The notes under the pieces: generated by a model
The model's input: only the letters and a program-made list of their open reading frames with translations
Database searches by the model: none
What the model was told of the DNA's origin: nothing
DNA from: Cupriavidus consociatus
GTDB lineage: Bacteria; Pseudomonadota; Gammaproteobacteria; Burkholderiales; Burkholderiaceae
Direction: 5' to 3'
Assembly (NCBI RefSeq): GCF_017814975.1
Contig: NZ_JAGIQA010000025.1
Location: 62,001 to 126,000, forward strand
Length of the DNA stretch: 64,000 bases
Shown: piece after piece, positions 49,941 to 59,648 of the stretch
Layout of the letters: every line of letters starts with the position of its first letter
Numbering within the stretch: the first letter of the stretch is position 1
Made by a program: the position numbers and the translations under genes

Positions 49941-52262
49941 ATGCTAACAAAAACACGAACCAAGCTCTTGAAGGCCGCGGTCATCGGGGCAGGCAATATG
50001 GGTGCGGGCATCGCAGCCCATCTGGCAAATGCCGGCGTTCCGGTACTTCTTCTCGATATCGTGACAGACCCTAACGCCAGAAATGCAGTAGCCGAACGCG
50101 CATTGCAGCGCCAGTTGGCCGGCGGTGGCTTCATGCGGAAAGAGCTTGCGGACCTCGTCACGGTAGGCAATATCGAAGACCACCTGAAGAATATCGGTGA
50201 CGCGGACTGGATTGTGGAAGCCGTCGTGGAGGACCCTGAGGTCAAGCGAGACCTCTACCGTCGCATTGACGAGGTACGTAAGCCGGGCTCAGTCGTTTCC
50301 TCGAACACGTCCACCATCCCTCTTGCACAGCTAACGGAATCGCTGCCAGCCAGCTTTGCCTCCGACTTTGCAATCACCCATTTCTTCAACCCGCCTCGGG
50401 CAATGAAGCTGATGGAACTCGTCGCGAGCAGCGATGCCAGGGAGGGACTGACTGCCGATATCGCCGACATCTGTGATCGGCTGCTTGGAAAGACGGTGAT
50501 TGAGTGTCGCGATACCCCTGGCTTCATTGCCAACCGCATCGGAAACTTCTGGATGTCGGTTGCGACGCTTGAAGCGATGCGGTGCGGGCTGGGTGTCGAG
50601 GAGGCCGATGCGGTTATGAGTGCGCCGTTCGGCATCCCTCGCACCGGCATCTTCGGATTGTTTGACTACGTAGGAGTGAACCTTGTGCCGTTGGTGTGGG
50701 GAAGCTTCATGCGTACGCTTGATGCCCACGACGCGCACCGTCGCTATGACCTCACTGCTGACGCGTTTATCCATCGAATGCTGGAGCGTGGGCAAACCGG
50801 CCGCATTGCGGGCCAAGGGTTCTACCGCACACACCTGGTTGATGGCGTGCGATCGCGCCAAGTGATTGACTTCGTCATTGGAAGCTACAGAGGGTTGAGA
50901 AACATCGACTTCGTTAGCCTAAGAGAGGCAAAGGGCGACCTGCGAAAATTATGCGAAGGGTCGGATACAGCCGCCAACTACGCATGGCGGGTATTGTCGG
51001 AACTGGTTTGCTATGCAAGCGAAGTTGGTCCAGAAATCGCCGCTGACGTCGGCGCAATCGATACCGCGATGCGGCTTGGCTACAACTGGCGATACGGACC
51101 ATTCGAGCTGGCTGACCGCGTGGGGTTGTCATGGTTAACAAAGCGTCTCGTAGCGGAAGGCAGGGCAGTTCCTCGCTTGCTCGCAATGGCAACCGACCGT
51201 GGAGGCTTCTACCAGAGCGGTAAGTTGCTCAATACTAAAGGGACACTCATCGCTCCCACCCGTGCCGAAGGTATCGGGACACTGGCGGACCTCAAGACGT
51301 CGGCCTCACCAGTGTACGGCAACAAGGCAGCGTCCCTGTGGGACATCGGTGACGGCGTGCTGGCCATTGAGGTGCATACCAAGATGAATGCCGGCAACCT
51401 TGATGTGCTTGATGTGCTTGAGGCAGTGCCGAGCGTGGTGCAGTCTGGATTCCGCTCGCTTGTCATCGGTAACGACCATCCACGAGCTTTCTCTGCCGGT
51501 GCGGACATCGGTCATTTTGTAGACTTGATTCGGCGCCGAAACTGGGCGGGGCTCGAGGAGTTCGTCGTACGAGGCCAGAATGCGCTTCGGGCCGTGCTGC
51601 ATGGGCCATTTCCTGTCGTGGCAGCGCCATTTGGCTTAGCGCTGGGAGGCGGCTGTGAGATGCAACTGCATGCGAACTACGTTGTGGCGCATGCCGAGCT
51701 GAATGCCGGTTTGCCTGAACTACGCGTCGGGATTGTCCCCGGATGGGGTGGATGCACGCGACTGTTGGAGCGCTTCACAGAAGAGTACACCGCGGACTCA
51801 GTCCGGGCTGCAAAGCGGACATTGGAAGCCATTTTGGCAGCAGTGCCGTCGACGTCTGCATTGGACGCAGCTTCCATGGGGCTCTTATGTAAGCAGGACG
51901 CAATCTGCATGAACCGTGATCGGCTAATGATGGAAGCAAAGGAAAGAGCAGTCGTTGCCTCCGGAGAATACATCCCCGCGGCGAATGCACGCATACCAGT
52001 CGCTGGAAGGGAAGCGGCAGGCAGTTTGCTCTCGGCCATTGACGAGGCGGTTGAGGCTGGTCAGCAATCCGAACATGACGCACGCGTAGCGCGAGAGCTG
52101 GTTCGCATCGTCACCGGCGGGGATGTCACCCATGGGACGCTCCTGTCGGACCTGGACATCCTGGTGCTTGAGCGAGAGGCCATTCTCGCTCTGGGTGAAG
52201 CGCCGAATACCCTCGCACGGATGGAACACATGCTGAATACAGGAAAGCCTCTCTTGAACTGA
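49941..52262 (+). CDS. Bifunctional 3-hydroxyacyl-CoA dehydrogenase / enoyl-CoA hydratase
   Basis: This is a 773-residue fusion. The dehydrogenase comes first: NAD motif VIGAGNMGAGIA, catalytic His in THFFNPPRAMKL, then two helical domains. The crotonase half comes last (about 480-700: FSAGADIGHF, LALGGGCEMQLH, GLPELRVGIVPGWGG) with both Glu residues present. This order is the reverse of E. coli FadB and is common in betaproteobacteria. It runs hydration and oxidation steps between the dehydrogenase and thiolase encoded beside it. An in-frame 9-base duplication lies at 51400-51417. Confidence 0.92.
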   Translation: MLTKTRTKLLKAAVIGAGNMGAGIAAHLANAGVPVLLLDIVTDPNARNAVAERALQRQLAGGGFMRKELADLVTVGNIEDHLKNIGDADWIVEAVVEDPEVKRDLYRRIDEVRKPGSVVSSNTSTIPLAQLTESLPASFASDFAITHFFNPPRAMKLMELVASSDAREGLTADIADICDRLLGKTVIECRDTPGFIANRIGNFWMSVATLEAMRCGLGVEEADAVMSAPFGIPRTGIFGLFDYVGVNLVPLVWGSFMRTLDAHDAHRRYDLTADAFIHRMLERGQTGRIAGQGFYRTHLVDGVRSRQVIDFVIGSYRGLRNIDFVSLREAKGDLRKLCEGSDTAANYAWRVLSELVCYASEVGPEIAADVGAIDTAMRLGYNWRYGPFELADRVGLSWLTKRLVAEGRAVPRLLAMATDRGGFYQSGKLLNTKGTLIAPTRAEGIGTLADLKTSASPVYGNKAASLWDIGDGVLAIEVHTKMNAGNLDVLDVLEAVPSVVQSGFRSLVIGNDHPRAFSAGADIGHFVDLIRRRNWAGLEEFVVRGQNALRAVLHGPFPVVAAPFGLALGGGCEMQLHANYVVAHAELNAGLPELRVGIVPGWGGCTRLLERFTEEYTADSVRAAKRTLEAILAAVPSTSALDAASMGLLCKQDAICMNRDRLMMEAKERAVVASGEYIPAANARIPVAGREAAGSLLSAIDEAVEAGQQSEHDARVARELVRIVTGGDVTHGTLLSDLDILVLEREAILALGEAPNTLARMEHMLNTGKPLLN

Positions 52263-52330
52263 TTCCGCGAGTGGGAGCGTGTTGCCCCAAAACCGGAATG
52301 TTTTTGCGTCACTATTGTCGGAGTGCAAGC

Positions 52331-54073
52331 ATGCAGTACAGACCGCCGATTCGGGATATTCGGTTCATCATTGAGAAGGTTCTTAAGGCTCCCGAGCTGT
52401 GGGCCGTCTGCCCTGCGTTCGCAGACTTCGACATGTCACTGGTTGGGCAGCTTATCGACGAGGCGGGAAGGTTTGCAGAGGAACTGCTGGCCCCGACCAA
52501 CGCTGCCGGCGATAGGGAAGGCTGCAGGCTGGTCGATGGCAATGTCCAGACGCCCACGGGCTTTGCCAGCGCCTATAGGGAGTTCGTCGCTGCGGGTTGG
52601 CCGACTCTAGGGTGTGCGCAGGAGCATGGAGGTCAGGGACTACCTCAATTAGTCCAGACAGCTATTTACGAGATGCTGTTGTCGGCCAATCATGCTTGGT
52701 CGATGTACCCTGGGCTTCTAAAAGGGGCTTACGACGTAATCGCCGCACACGGGTCGGACGCACTGCGACAGCACTATCTACCGCGGTTGGTAAGCGGGGA
52801 ATGGCTGGCAGCAATGGCGCTGACGGAGCCCCAGGCCGGTAGCGACCTGGCACAGGTCAAAACTAAAGCTCGGCCGCAGCCAGATGGCTCCTATGAGCTT
52901 GATGGCAGCAAGGTGTTCATCTCGGGGGGCGATCACGATTTGACGGACAACATCGTGCATCTCGTCGTTTGCCGGGTGAATGGCGCGCCGGAGGGCATCA
53001 AAGGGCTTTCGCTAATGCTTGTTCCGAAGCTCCTGCCCGACGGCGGGCGGAACGGCATTTGCTGCGAAGCGCTCGAAGAGAAGATGGGCATCCACGGTAG
53101 TGCAACATGCTCGATTCGCTACGAGGCAGCGAAAGGGTGGTTGATTGGCGAGCCTGATCAGGGCATGGCTGCTATGTTCATCATGATGAATTCGGCCAGG
53201 CTGCACGTGGCAATGCACGGCCTTGGCCACCTGGAGTATGCACGGCAGACCGCCCTGCGATACGCGGCAGCCCGTCGGCAAAGGAACGCGCCAGGACGGC
53301 AATCTAAAGCAGCTGGAGGCGACCCCATCGCATGCCATCCGGCCATACGGCGCATGCTAATGACCATTCAGGCGCGCACGGATGCGGTACGCGTGCTGGC
53401 ATACCAAACCGCGATGATTCTCGATGAGGCTCGCCACGGGCCGGTAAGTGTAAGGGATGAGGCTGCAGCAAGGGTTGCAATCTTCACGCCCATCGTCAAG
53501 ACGTTGCTGACCGAGTTCGCATTTCAAGGAACTAGCGACGCACTGCAGGTACTGGGCGGTTACGGCTATGTCCGGGAATACGGCATCGAGCAGCATTTGC
53601 GTGACTCCCGCATTGCCATGATTTGTGAAGGCACGAACGAGATTCAGGCGATTGACTTGGTGCAGAGGAAGGTGCTGCGAGACAACGGAAGCGCGTTGAA
53701 TGCGCTGCTGGAGTCGGTGCTAGAGGATGTGAAGGCCTGCCCTGAGGGCCTCGCCGGTATTGCATACGCGGTGAGACGGCAAGTGGCGAATGCCTACCTG
53801 GCGACCACGACAATAATCGCGCGCGCAAAAGCCGACGCCGAGTACCCCTACCGAGTCGCCGACGACTATCTCCGAGCTCTAGGCTACGTTCTGCTGAGCT
53901 GGGCATGGCTACGACTGGCACGTGCGGCCGGTGAGGAAGCTGACCTTGCCTATGGTCGCGAGAAGATGGGAATGGTCGAGTTTGCATTGGACTGGCTCTT
54001 GCCGGACAGCGTCGCGCACTGGGAGCGCGTGATGAACGACCAAGCCCGGTTGCCGGAGGCCCCCATGGCGTAA
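52331..54073 (+). CDS. Large acyl-CoA dehydrogenase (DmdC-like subfamily)
   Basis: This 580-residue flavin dehydrogenase belongs to the long subfamily that carries an extra C-terminal domain of about 120 residues. It opens MQYRPPIRDIRFI, as the DmdC-like group does. ALTEPQAGSDLAQ binds FAD, and CEGTNEIQAIDLVQRKV holds the region of the catalytic Glu. The ATG at 52331 is the conserved start. It completes a beta-oxidation set with the ligase, thiolase and bifunctional enzyme upstream, probably for an aryl or branched acyl-CoA. Confidence 0.9.
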   Translation: MQYRPPIRDIRFIIEKVLKAPELWAVCPAFADFDMSLVGQLIDEAGRFAEELLAPTNAAGDREGCRLVDGNVQTPTGFASAYREFVAAGWPTLGCAQEHGGQGLPQLVQTAIYEMLLSANHAWSMYPGLLKGAYDVIAAHGSDALRQHYLPRLVSGEWLAAMALTEPQAGSDLAQVKTKARPQPDGSYELDGSKVFISGGDHDLTDNIVHLVVCRVNGAPEGIKGLSLMLVPKLLPDGGRNGICCEALEEKMGIHGSATCSIRYEAAKGWLIGEPDQGMAAMFIMMNSARLHVAMHGLGHLEYARQTALRYAAARRQRNAPGRQSKAAGGDPIACHPAIRRMLMTIQARTDAVRVLAYQTAMILDEARHGPVSVRDEAAARVAIFTPIVKTLLTEFAFQGTSDALQVLGGYGYVREYGIEQHLRDSRIAMICEGTNEIQAIDLVQRKVLRDNGSALNALLESVLEDVKACPEGLAGIAYAVRRQVANAYLATTTIIARAKADAEYPYRVADDYLRALGYVLLSWAWLRLARAAGEEADLAYGREKMGMVEFALDWLLPDSVAHWERVMNDQARLPEAPMA

Positions 54074-54141
54074 CGACGGGTGGCGTGGGGTGCGGGGAGT
54101 GTCAACGCAGTGATTCATAACAAGACGAAGGAGACAATAAT

Positions 54142-55389
54142 ATGTTGAAGACGAAGAGGGTGAGTCCCAAAGCTTGCTTGACGAGCATGGCCATGCTGGC
54201 AGTACTCGGAACTGCGTCCGGGGAGGCTTTCGCGCAAGCCAACGCGTACAGCGGTGGAGTGGTCAAGATCGCGGTGCTTACGGACATGAATGGAATTTAC
54301 TCAGACTCGGGCGGCCAGGGGTCCATCACCGCGGCGCGTATGGCCATCGAGGACTACGGTGGCAAGGTGAAGGGAGTGCCCGTTCAGCTCGTCACAGCCG
54401 ACCATCAGAACAAGGCTGACTTCGGAGCCACAAAGGCTCGGGAATGGTTTGACGTCGATGGCGTCGACATGGTGACCGACATCATCACCTCTTCAGTGGC
54501 GTTGGCCGTTGCGCGCGTGGCGGACCAGAAGAAGCGCATCAATATTAACGTTGGCGCAGGCTCGACTCGACTGACAAACGAGGAGTGCTCGCCTTACACC
54601 GTGCACTACGCATATGACACCTATGCGCTTGCCAACGGGACGGCAAGGTCGGTGGTGAAGAACGGCGGAAAGACTTGGTACTTCCTCACGGCCGACTATG
54701 TATTCGGGACAGCTCTCGAGTCCGATGCCGCAGACGTTGTGCGTGCTAGCGGAGGCAAGGTCCTCGGTTCTGTGAAGCACCCGCTGAATGCCTCGGATTT
54801 CAGCTCATTTCTGGTGCAAGCGCAGGCATCCAAGGCTAACGTCATTGGCTTGGCGAACGCCGGGACCGACATGATGAATGCCATCAAAGGCGCTCGCGAG
54901 TTCAGGCTCGGAGCGTCGGGGCAGAAGCTGGCCGGGTTGCTAGTCAACATCAATGATGTCCATCACATGGGCCTGGAAGCTGCCCAAGGTATGTTTCTCA
55001 CGGAAGGCTTTTATTGGGACCGGAACGAGGAGAGTCGCCAGTTCAGCAAGCGCTTTTTTTCCAAGGCAAAAACGATGCCGAACATGATTCATGCCGGCAT
55101 ATATTCGGCGGTTACGAACTATCTCAAGGCGGTCGATTCGGTTGGAACCGACAACGCGGACGTGGTCATGAAGGCAATGAAGTCCAGAGAAATCAATGAC
55201 TTCTACGCGACGCATGGCAAGATTCGCCAGGATGGCAGAATGATTCATGACATGTATCTCGTCGAGGTCAAGAAGCCATCAGATTCGAAATACCCGTGGG
55301 ATTACTACTTCGTTCGCGAAACGATTCCGGCAGCTGTCGCTTTCAAGCCGCTGTCTGAGTCAAAATGCTCCTTTATTCAAAAGAGCTAG
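54142..55389 (+). CDS. Periplasmic substrate-binding protein (second, orphan LivK type)
   Basis: This is a 415-residue type I periplasmic binding protein, clearly paralogous to the one at 28201 (shared VKIAVLTDMNG, TADHQNKADFGATKAREWFD, SKYPWDYY blocks). The signal peptide ends near residue 31 (SGEAFA before QANA). No permease or ATPase gene follows, so it probably docks on the LivGFHM importer 21 kb upstream and widens its ligand range. It ends the rightward array and converges on the MarR gene. Confidence 0.9.
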   Translation: MLKTKRVSPKACLTSMAMLAVLGTASGEAFAQANAYSGGVVKIAVLTDMNGIYSDSGGQGSITAARMAIEDYGGKVKGVPVQLVTADHQNKADFGATKAREWFDVDGVDMVTDIITSSVALAVARVADQKKRININVGAGSTRLTNEECSPYTVHYAYDTYALANGTARSVVKNGGKTWYFLTADYVFGTALESDAADVVRASGGKVLGSVKHPLNASDFSSFLVQAQASKANVIGLANAGTDMMNAIKGAREFRLGASGQKLAGLLVNINDVHHMGLEAAQGMFLTEGFYWDRNEESRQFSKRFFSKAKTMPNMIHAGIYSAVTNYLKAVDSVGTDNADVVMKAMKSREINDFYATHGKIRQDGRMIHDMYLVEVKKPSDSKYPWDYYFVRETIPAAVAFKPLSESKCSFIQKS

Positions 55390-55436
55390 TGATTGCGACA
55401 GTGGCGGGCCGTCCCATCCGGTCGGCCAAGCCGCGC

Positions 55437-55934
55437 TCATGCGTCCCCGGCAAGTCGCCAGAGTTCGGCCAAGAGGGCGTCCGTACCGCTGTTCAGTCGT
55501 GCGGCTACCCGCCTTTGATGCTCGGCGAATCGCGACTTCAAAGTCTCTAGGAGGGAGGCACCTTCTGCCGTTAGATAGATTTTCCGCGCCCGGCCATCGG
55601 TTGCGGATCGAACGCGCGTAGCGAGGCCTCGCTTCTCGAGCTGGTCGATGACGGGAACGATGCGGGGGCGCTCAACGCCAAGCGCCTCCGCTATTGTCGA
55701 TTGAAGTGCGCCAGGATTGTCTGCGACGAGTGAAAGCACCGAAAACTGGGTTGGGCTAATCTGGTACTTTCCAATTGCTTCTTGCAGGTCGTCGAACACA
55801 GCCATTTGCGCCCGACGTATTGCGTAACCGATGGTGCCCCGGAGATAGGTCATGTCCAGGCTTCCGCCACTTATTTCCGACAAGTCGCTTTCATAGTTGC
55901 CTGATTTTGCGGCTTTGGTCTTGGCATTGCGCAT
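55437..55934 (-). CDS. MarR-family transcriptional regulator
   Basis: This regulator of about 165 residues has a MarR winged helix: QISPTQFSVLSLVADNPGAL, then the recognition helix around GVERPRIVPVIDQLEKRGL and the wing RSATDGRARKIYLTAEG. It probably responds to an aromatic acid or its CoA ester. The start is uncertain: ATG 55934 is chosen, but the ribosome site is weak and the conserved part begins near MTYLRGTIGYAIRR. It is convergent with the binding-protein gene and divergent from the tandem HxlR gene. Likely targets are the neighbouring catabolic operons. Confidence 0.85.
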   Translation of the reverse strand: MRNAKTKAAKSGNYESDLSEISGGSLDMTYLRGTIGYAIRRAQMAVFDDLQEAIGKYQISPTQFSVLSLVADNPGALQSTIAEALGVERPRIVPVIDQLEKRGLATRVRSATDGRARKIYLTAEGASLLETLKSRFAEHQRRVAARLNSGTDALLAELWRLAGDA

Positions 55935-56247
55935 GTGAAAGTTGTGTCGCCGTACTTCGGAGAATGGTAACACCGCAGCATTTGTTGCAGTGTTGTGGCG
56001 ATAAGGGCACTTACCTGTAGAGGTTGAGGAGGCGTGCCATGTAAACCACCGAGGGCTTTTACGGCTTTGTCCGCACATTAGGTCTATGCCGTTACCTCCA
56101 TTTCCCTTTGACCGAAGGCCAGCCAACGTGACCTATCCGACCTGCTTTATGGCCTCAGGAGCAGCTTGCAAAAGCGAACTATAATTGTGAAAGTGAGGGT
56201 GGCATTGGGCCGCACGGCAGGTCAACAGAAGCGGTTGCAGGAGGTTC

Positions 56248-57255
56248 ATGGAACAAGCGAAACCAGGGAAGCCCGGCGAGAGCGAGCATAAATCGGGAGA
56301 CAGGAAATTTGCATCCACGGAGCGGTACTCGTCGGTTGCACGGACTGTCGAGATTCTTTCTGACGCTTGGGGGTTCTTAGTTCTACGGGAGTGTTTCTTC
56401 GGCGTCCGTAGGTTCGAGCAATTTCAGTCGTTGCTCCAAGTCCCACGCACAACGCTCGTGCAGCGACTCACAAAGCTCACTGAACTTGGCATTCTGCGGA
56501 AGGTACCTGTCGGCGGTCGACATGAGTATCGATTCACGGACAAGGGGCGGGACCTTTACCCGACGATGCTTTCCTTGCTTGCGTTTGGCGACAAGTGGCT
56601 TGCCGGCGGGGAGCCACCGCCGCTGCAACTATTCCACACCACCTGTGGTTCGGCGTGTTCGCCACGCATCGCATGTTCTCATTGCAATGACGACATCGAC
56701 GCCCGGCGCGTGCGTTATCGGGACGGACCGGGTGCCGGCGTGGAAGTTCGGACTGAAGCCAGAAAGCGCTCGCGGCGTACGTCGGATCCCGGCGTGTTGC
56801 AGCGTGTCCGTCCGTGCTCCGTGGCGCGGACACTGCAAATCATCGGCGATCGGTGGTCGTTTCTTGTGATTCGGGAATTTTTTTACGGGGTTCGCCGCTT
56901 CGATGAGTTTCAGTCCCGGTTAGGGATTGCTACAAATATTCTCGCGGACCGACTCCAGCGGTTGACCGAGGAGGGCGTTATCAACAAGCGACAGTATCAG
57001 GAACGCCCAGCTCGTTTTGAATACATGATGACCGAGATGGGGCTAGACCTCTATGGCTCGATGCTGGTGATGATGCATTGGGGGGACAAATGGCTCTCCG
57101 GAGGCAAGCCACCGCTGACGCTCCGCCACAGCAAGTGCGACCACGATTTCCATGCGGTGGCGGTCTGTAACCATTGCGGCAAGGAACTTGACCCGCGGGA
57201 TGTCTCGTATAGTCTGCGCTATGACCTCGAAGGTGCTGCCCAAGCTGCAGCCTGA
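56248..57255 (+). CDS. Regulator with two tandem HxlR domains and Cys clusters
   Basis: This is a 335-residue protein made of two HxlR-type winged-helix units. SVARTVEILSDAWGFLVLRE (29-48) in the first half repeats as SVARTLQIIGDRWSFLVIRE (191-210), each followed by GVRRF and a recognition helix. Each half ends with a Cys-rich patch: Cys133, 137, 143, 146 in the first and Cys297, 307, 310 in the second, suggesting metal or redox sensing. HxlR proteins normally act as homodimers, so this may be a built-in dimer. A TATAAT box lies at 56180-56185. Function beyond DNA binding is unknown. Confidence 0.85.
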   Translation: MEQAKPGKPGESEHKSGDRKFASTERYSSVARTVEILSDAWGFLVLRECFFGVRRFEQFQSLLQVPRTTLVQRLTKLTELGILRKVPVGGRHEYRFTDKGRDLYPTMLSLLAFGDKWLAGGEPPPLQLFHTTCGSACSPRIACSHCNDDIDARRVRYRDGPGAGVEVRTEARKRSRRTSDPGVLQRVRPCSVARTLQIIGDRWSFLVIREFFYGVRRFDEFQSRLGIATNILADRLQRLTEEGVINKRQYQERPARFEYMMTEMGLDLYGSMLVMMHWGDKWLSGGKPPLTLRHSKCDHDFHAVAVCNHCGKELDPRDVSYSLRYDLEGAAQAAA

Positions 57256-57510
57256 GGTCCGAAAATCGCCGACCCTGCTGTAATACGGCAATTCGAAGCG
57301 GCTGCGAGTGATAGGAGGGGCCTTGCTGTCAGGTGGTCCTCCGGGGAGCAGGCCTGGAGGTGGCTTGCACGCGACGGGGGCCTCAGAATTGCAGTTGCTC
57401 AAGACTACAATCACAGCGCACAAACACGGCCAATACTTCGTCATCGTCATTGATCGTGTCGCTGCTATCTCGCGGAGAATATCCACGGTGACTAATGAAG
57501 GAGTCGGACG

Positions 57511-58485
57511 ATGAAAGCCCTGCAGGTACATCACTACGACGGCGGCGATGCCATCCAGCTCGATGAGATCAATCGCCCAGAACCAATGCACGGCGAAGTC
57601 CGTGTACGTGTCGAAGCTAGCGGCATCTCCTTCGTGGACATGCTGATTGCCCGGGGTGGCTATCAAATCAGGCTCGCGCCCCCATTTATCCCCGGTTCGG
57701 AGTTCAGTGGGATTGTCGACGCCGTGGGTCCGGGTGCGACGACAGATCTAAAGGTCGGTGATCACGTGTGTGGCACCGGTCGCGGGGTATGGGCCCAATA
57801 CCTCTGTCTTGCCGCCAACCAGTTACACCCGATACCCAACAGCTCGGACATGGTGGAGGCCGCAGCGCTCCCGGTCTCCTTCGGTACGGCACTTTACGCG
57901 TTGCGCGAGCGCGGGCACCTCATTCCGGGAGAGACACTTCTGGTGTTAGGCGCTGCCGGTGGTGTTGGATATGCGGCGGTCCAGATGGGCAAAGCGCTCG
58001 GCGCTCGCGTCATTGCCCTCGCCTCCACGGCAGAGAAGCGAAGGACATTGCAGGCTGCAGGCGCTGATGAAGTTGTAGACAGCGGAGTTGACTGGAAGGA
58101 CGTGGTGAAGTCGCTGTCTGGGCGACGCGGCGTTGACGTAGTATTCGACCCCGTTGGCAATAGCACAACGGACACGGCATTCCGCACGCTTGGCTGGGGT
58201 GGGCGTCACTTGATGGTCGGCTTCGCCGGCGGTGAGATTCCCTTGTTGAAAGCCAATCTCACCATAGTTAAGGGGGCATCCCTGGTCGGAGTCGACTACC
58301 GGCAGTTTGGAGAGCGCAACCCTGGACATCGGATTCGCTTGGAGCGCGAGGTCCTCGCGATGTGGCGCGACGGTAAGTTAAAGCCACTGGTCGCACAAAC
58401 GGTCCCGTTGGACCACTTCGATATGGCATTAAAGCACGCCCAGAACCGAGCGACAGTCGGACGTGTCGTTCTTGCGATCGGATAG
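57511..58485 (+). CDS. MDR oxidoreductase, NADPH:quinone reductase-like
   Basis: This is a 324-residue zinc-free medium-chain reductase. It has the GSEFSGIVDAVG entry motif, the Rossmann motif LGAAGGVGYAAVQMGK and a C-terminal RATVGRVVLAIG. Such enzymes reduce quinones or conjugated enones/enoyl-CoA with NADPH. GAAGGAG precedes the ATG. The gene follows the tandem HxlR regulator in the same direction and converges on the SDR operon. It may serve the acyl-CoA pathway next to it. Confidence 0.88.
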   Translation: MKALQVHHYDGGDAIQLDEINRPEPMHGEVRVRVEASGISFVDMLIARGGYQIRLAPPFIPGSEFSGIVDAVGPGATTDLKVGDHVCGTGRGVWAQYLCLAANQLHPIPNSSDMVEAAALPVSFGTALYALRERGHLIPGETLLVLGAAGGVGYAAVQMGKALGARVIALASTAEKRRTLQAAGADEVVDSGVDWKDVVKSLSGRRGVDVVFDPVGNSTTDTAFRTLGWGGRHLMVGFAGGEIPLLKANLTIVKGASLVGVDYRQFGERNPGHRIRLEREVLAMWRDGKLKPLVAQTVPLDHFDMALKHAQNRATVGRVVLAIG

Positions 58486-58560
58486 CCACGTTGAACGGCC
58501 AGGCGAGCGGCCTAGCTCAAGGCGTCTGACAGCGCGGCTTTGCATATCAAAATGCGCTCG

Positions 58561-59334
58561 CTACAGGCTAATATGGAAGCCGCCGTTGACGCCGATGTGC
58601 TGGCCTGTGATATAGCTCGATCCATCGGAGAGAAGGAAGCACACACTTTTGACGACCTCTTGTGGCGTCGACCAGCGGCCTAGGGGAATTTGCGCCAGCA
58701 CGTTGTCACGGAACTTCTCTCCCCGAACAACTTCGGTCATTGGTGTCTCGACCACGCCGAAACATACGGAATTGGCTCGGATATTGTAGCGCCCCCACTC
58801 GCGCGCTGCAGTCATGGTCATGCCGAGGAGACCAGCCTTAGCAGCAGCATAGTTGATCTGACCGATTGAGCCCTTGCGGCCGGCATCGGATGAGATATTG
58901 ACCAATGCTCCACCAGTCTTATCCCCTCCTTTTGCACGTTCCAGCATGTGCTGGCCAACTGCCCGGGTCCAGTAGAACGATCCGGTCAGGTGGACATCAA
59001 TCACGTCTTGCCACTCCTGATCGGTCATCTTTTCGATCATCGCAGGGCGGATGATGCCGGCATTGTTGACCAGACCATGCACAGCACCAAAGCGGATCGC
59101 AGCTTCAGTAACGGCGCGCGCGGCCAGAGCAGAATCGGCCACATTACCTGCCACTGCCATGACGCGGTCTGCGTTCAACGGTGCCAAAGCTGCATCAAGC
59201 GCTTCATCGTTCAGATCGACGGCAACAACATTGCCACCCAACTCGACACAAAGCTCAACAATTGCCTTGCCGATGCCTCGAGCTGCACCGGTGACGACGA
59301 TAGTACGGCCCTCAAGGGAAATGATTTGCGACAT
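58561..59334 (-). CDS. SDR family NAD(P)-dependent oxidoreductase
   Basis: This is a 257-residue classical SDR with the nucleotide motif TGAARGIGKAI, NNAG and a complete active site (Ser in VNISSDAG, YAAAK). It resembles FabG and 3-hydroxyacyl-CoA dehydrogenase type SDRs and ends GQHIGVNGGFHISL. An AGGAG site precedes the ATG at 59334. It is the last gene of the leftward operon with the ligase and paired acyl-CoA dehydrogenases, and could carry out the hydroxyacyl oxidation step. Confidence 0.92.
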   Translation of the reverse strand: MSQIISLEGRTIVVTGAARGIGKAIVELCVELGGNVVAVDLNDEALDAALAPLNADRVMAVAGNVADSALAARAVTEAAIRFGAVHGLVNNAGIIRPAMIEKMTDQEWQDVIDVHLTGSFYWTRAVGQHMLERAKGGDKTGGALVNISSDAGRKGSIGQINYAAAKAGLLGMTMTAAREWGRYNIRANSVCFGVVETPMTEVVRGEKFRDNVLAQIPLGRWSTPQEVVKSVCFLLSDGSSYITGQHIGVNGGFHISL

Positions 59335-59648
59335 AATTAACTCCTCTCTGATTTGGTTAAGTAATTATTTGGCACGCCGCGAGCGCCAATGCCTGAAGTA
59401 ACGCGCCGGATGGTGGGGCGTTCGTCGCGATCACGGTAGCGCTTGGCGAGAACCCGTGATCGACTAACCGAACATCCATCGATACTGAGATACTGGCTTT
59501 ATCACGATCAACGCGTTCGAGTGCGGCTGTGCAGCGATGCAAGGGCTCTTGATTGGCCTGACTTCGATTGGCAGTCGGCGCTGCGCCGAAACAGCCGATC
59601 AACCTTGTGGCCAGCACCAACCAGCGTTGAGCCATTACGAGACCACCA
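59335..59648. other. 314-base gap between the SDR and ligase genes
   Basis: No gene was supported here. An open minus-strand frame at 59357-59635 lacks family features. The gap may hold a separate promoter for the SDR gene, but no clear boxes were seen. Confidence 0.5.

Noticed and set aside
59357..59635. Minus-strand open frame between SDR and ligase
   Set aside because: No recognisable motif; weak resemblance to a thioesterase tail did not hold up.
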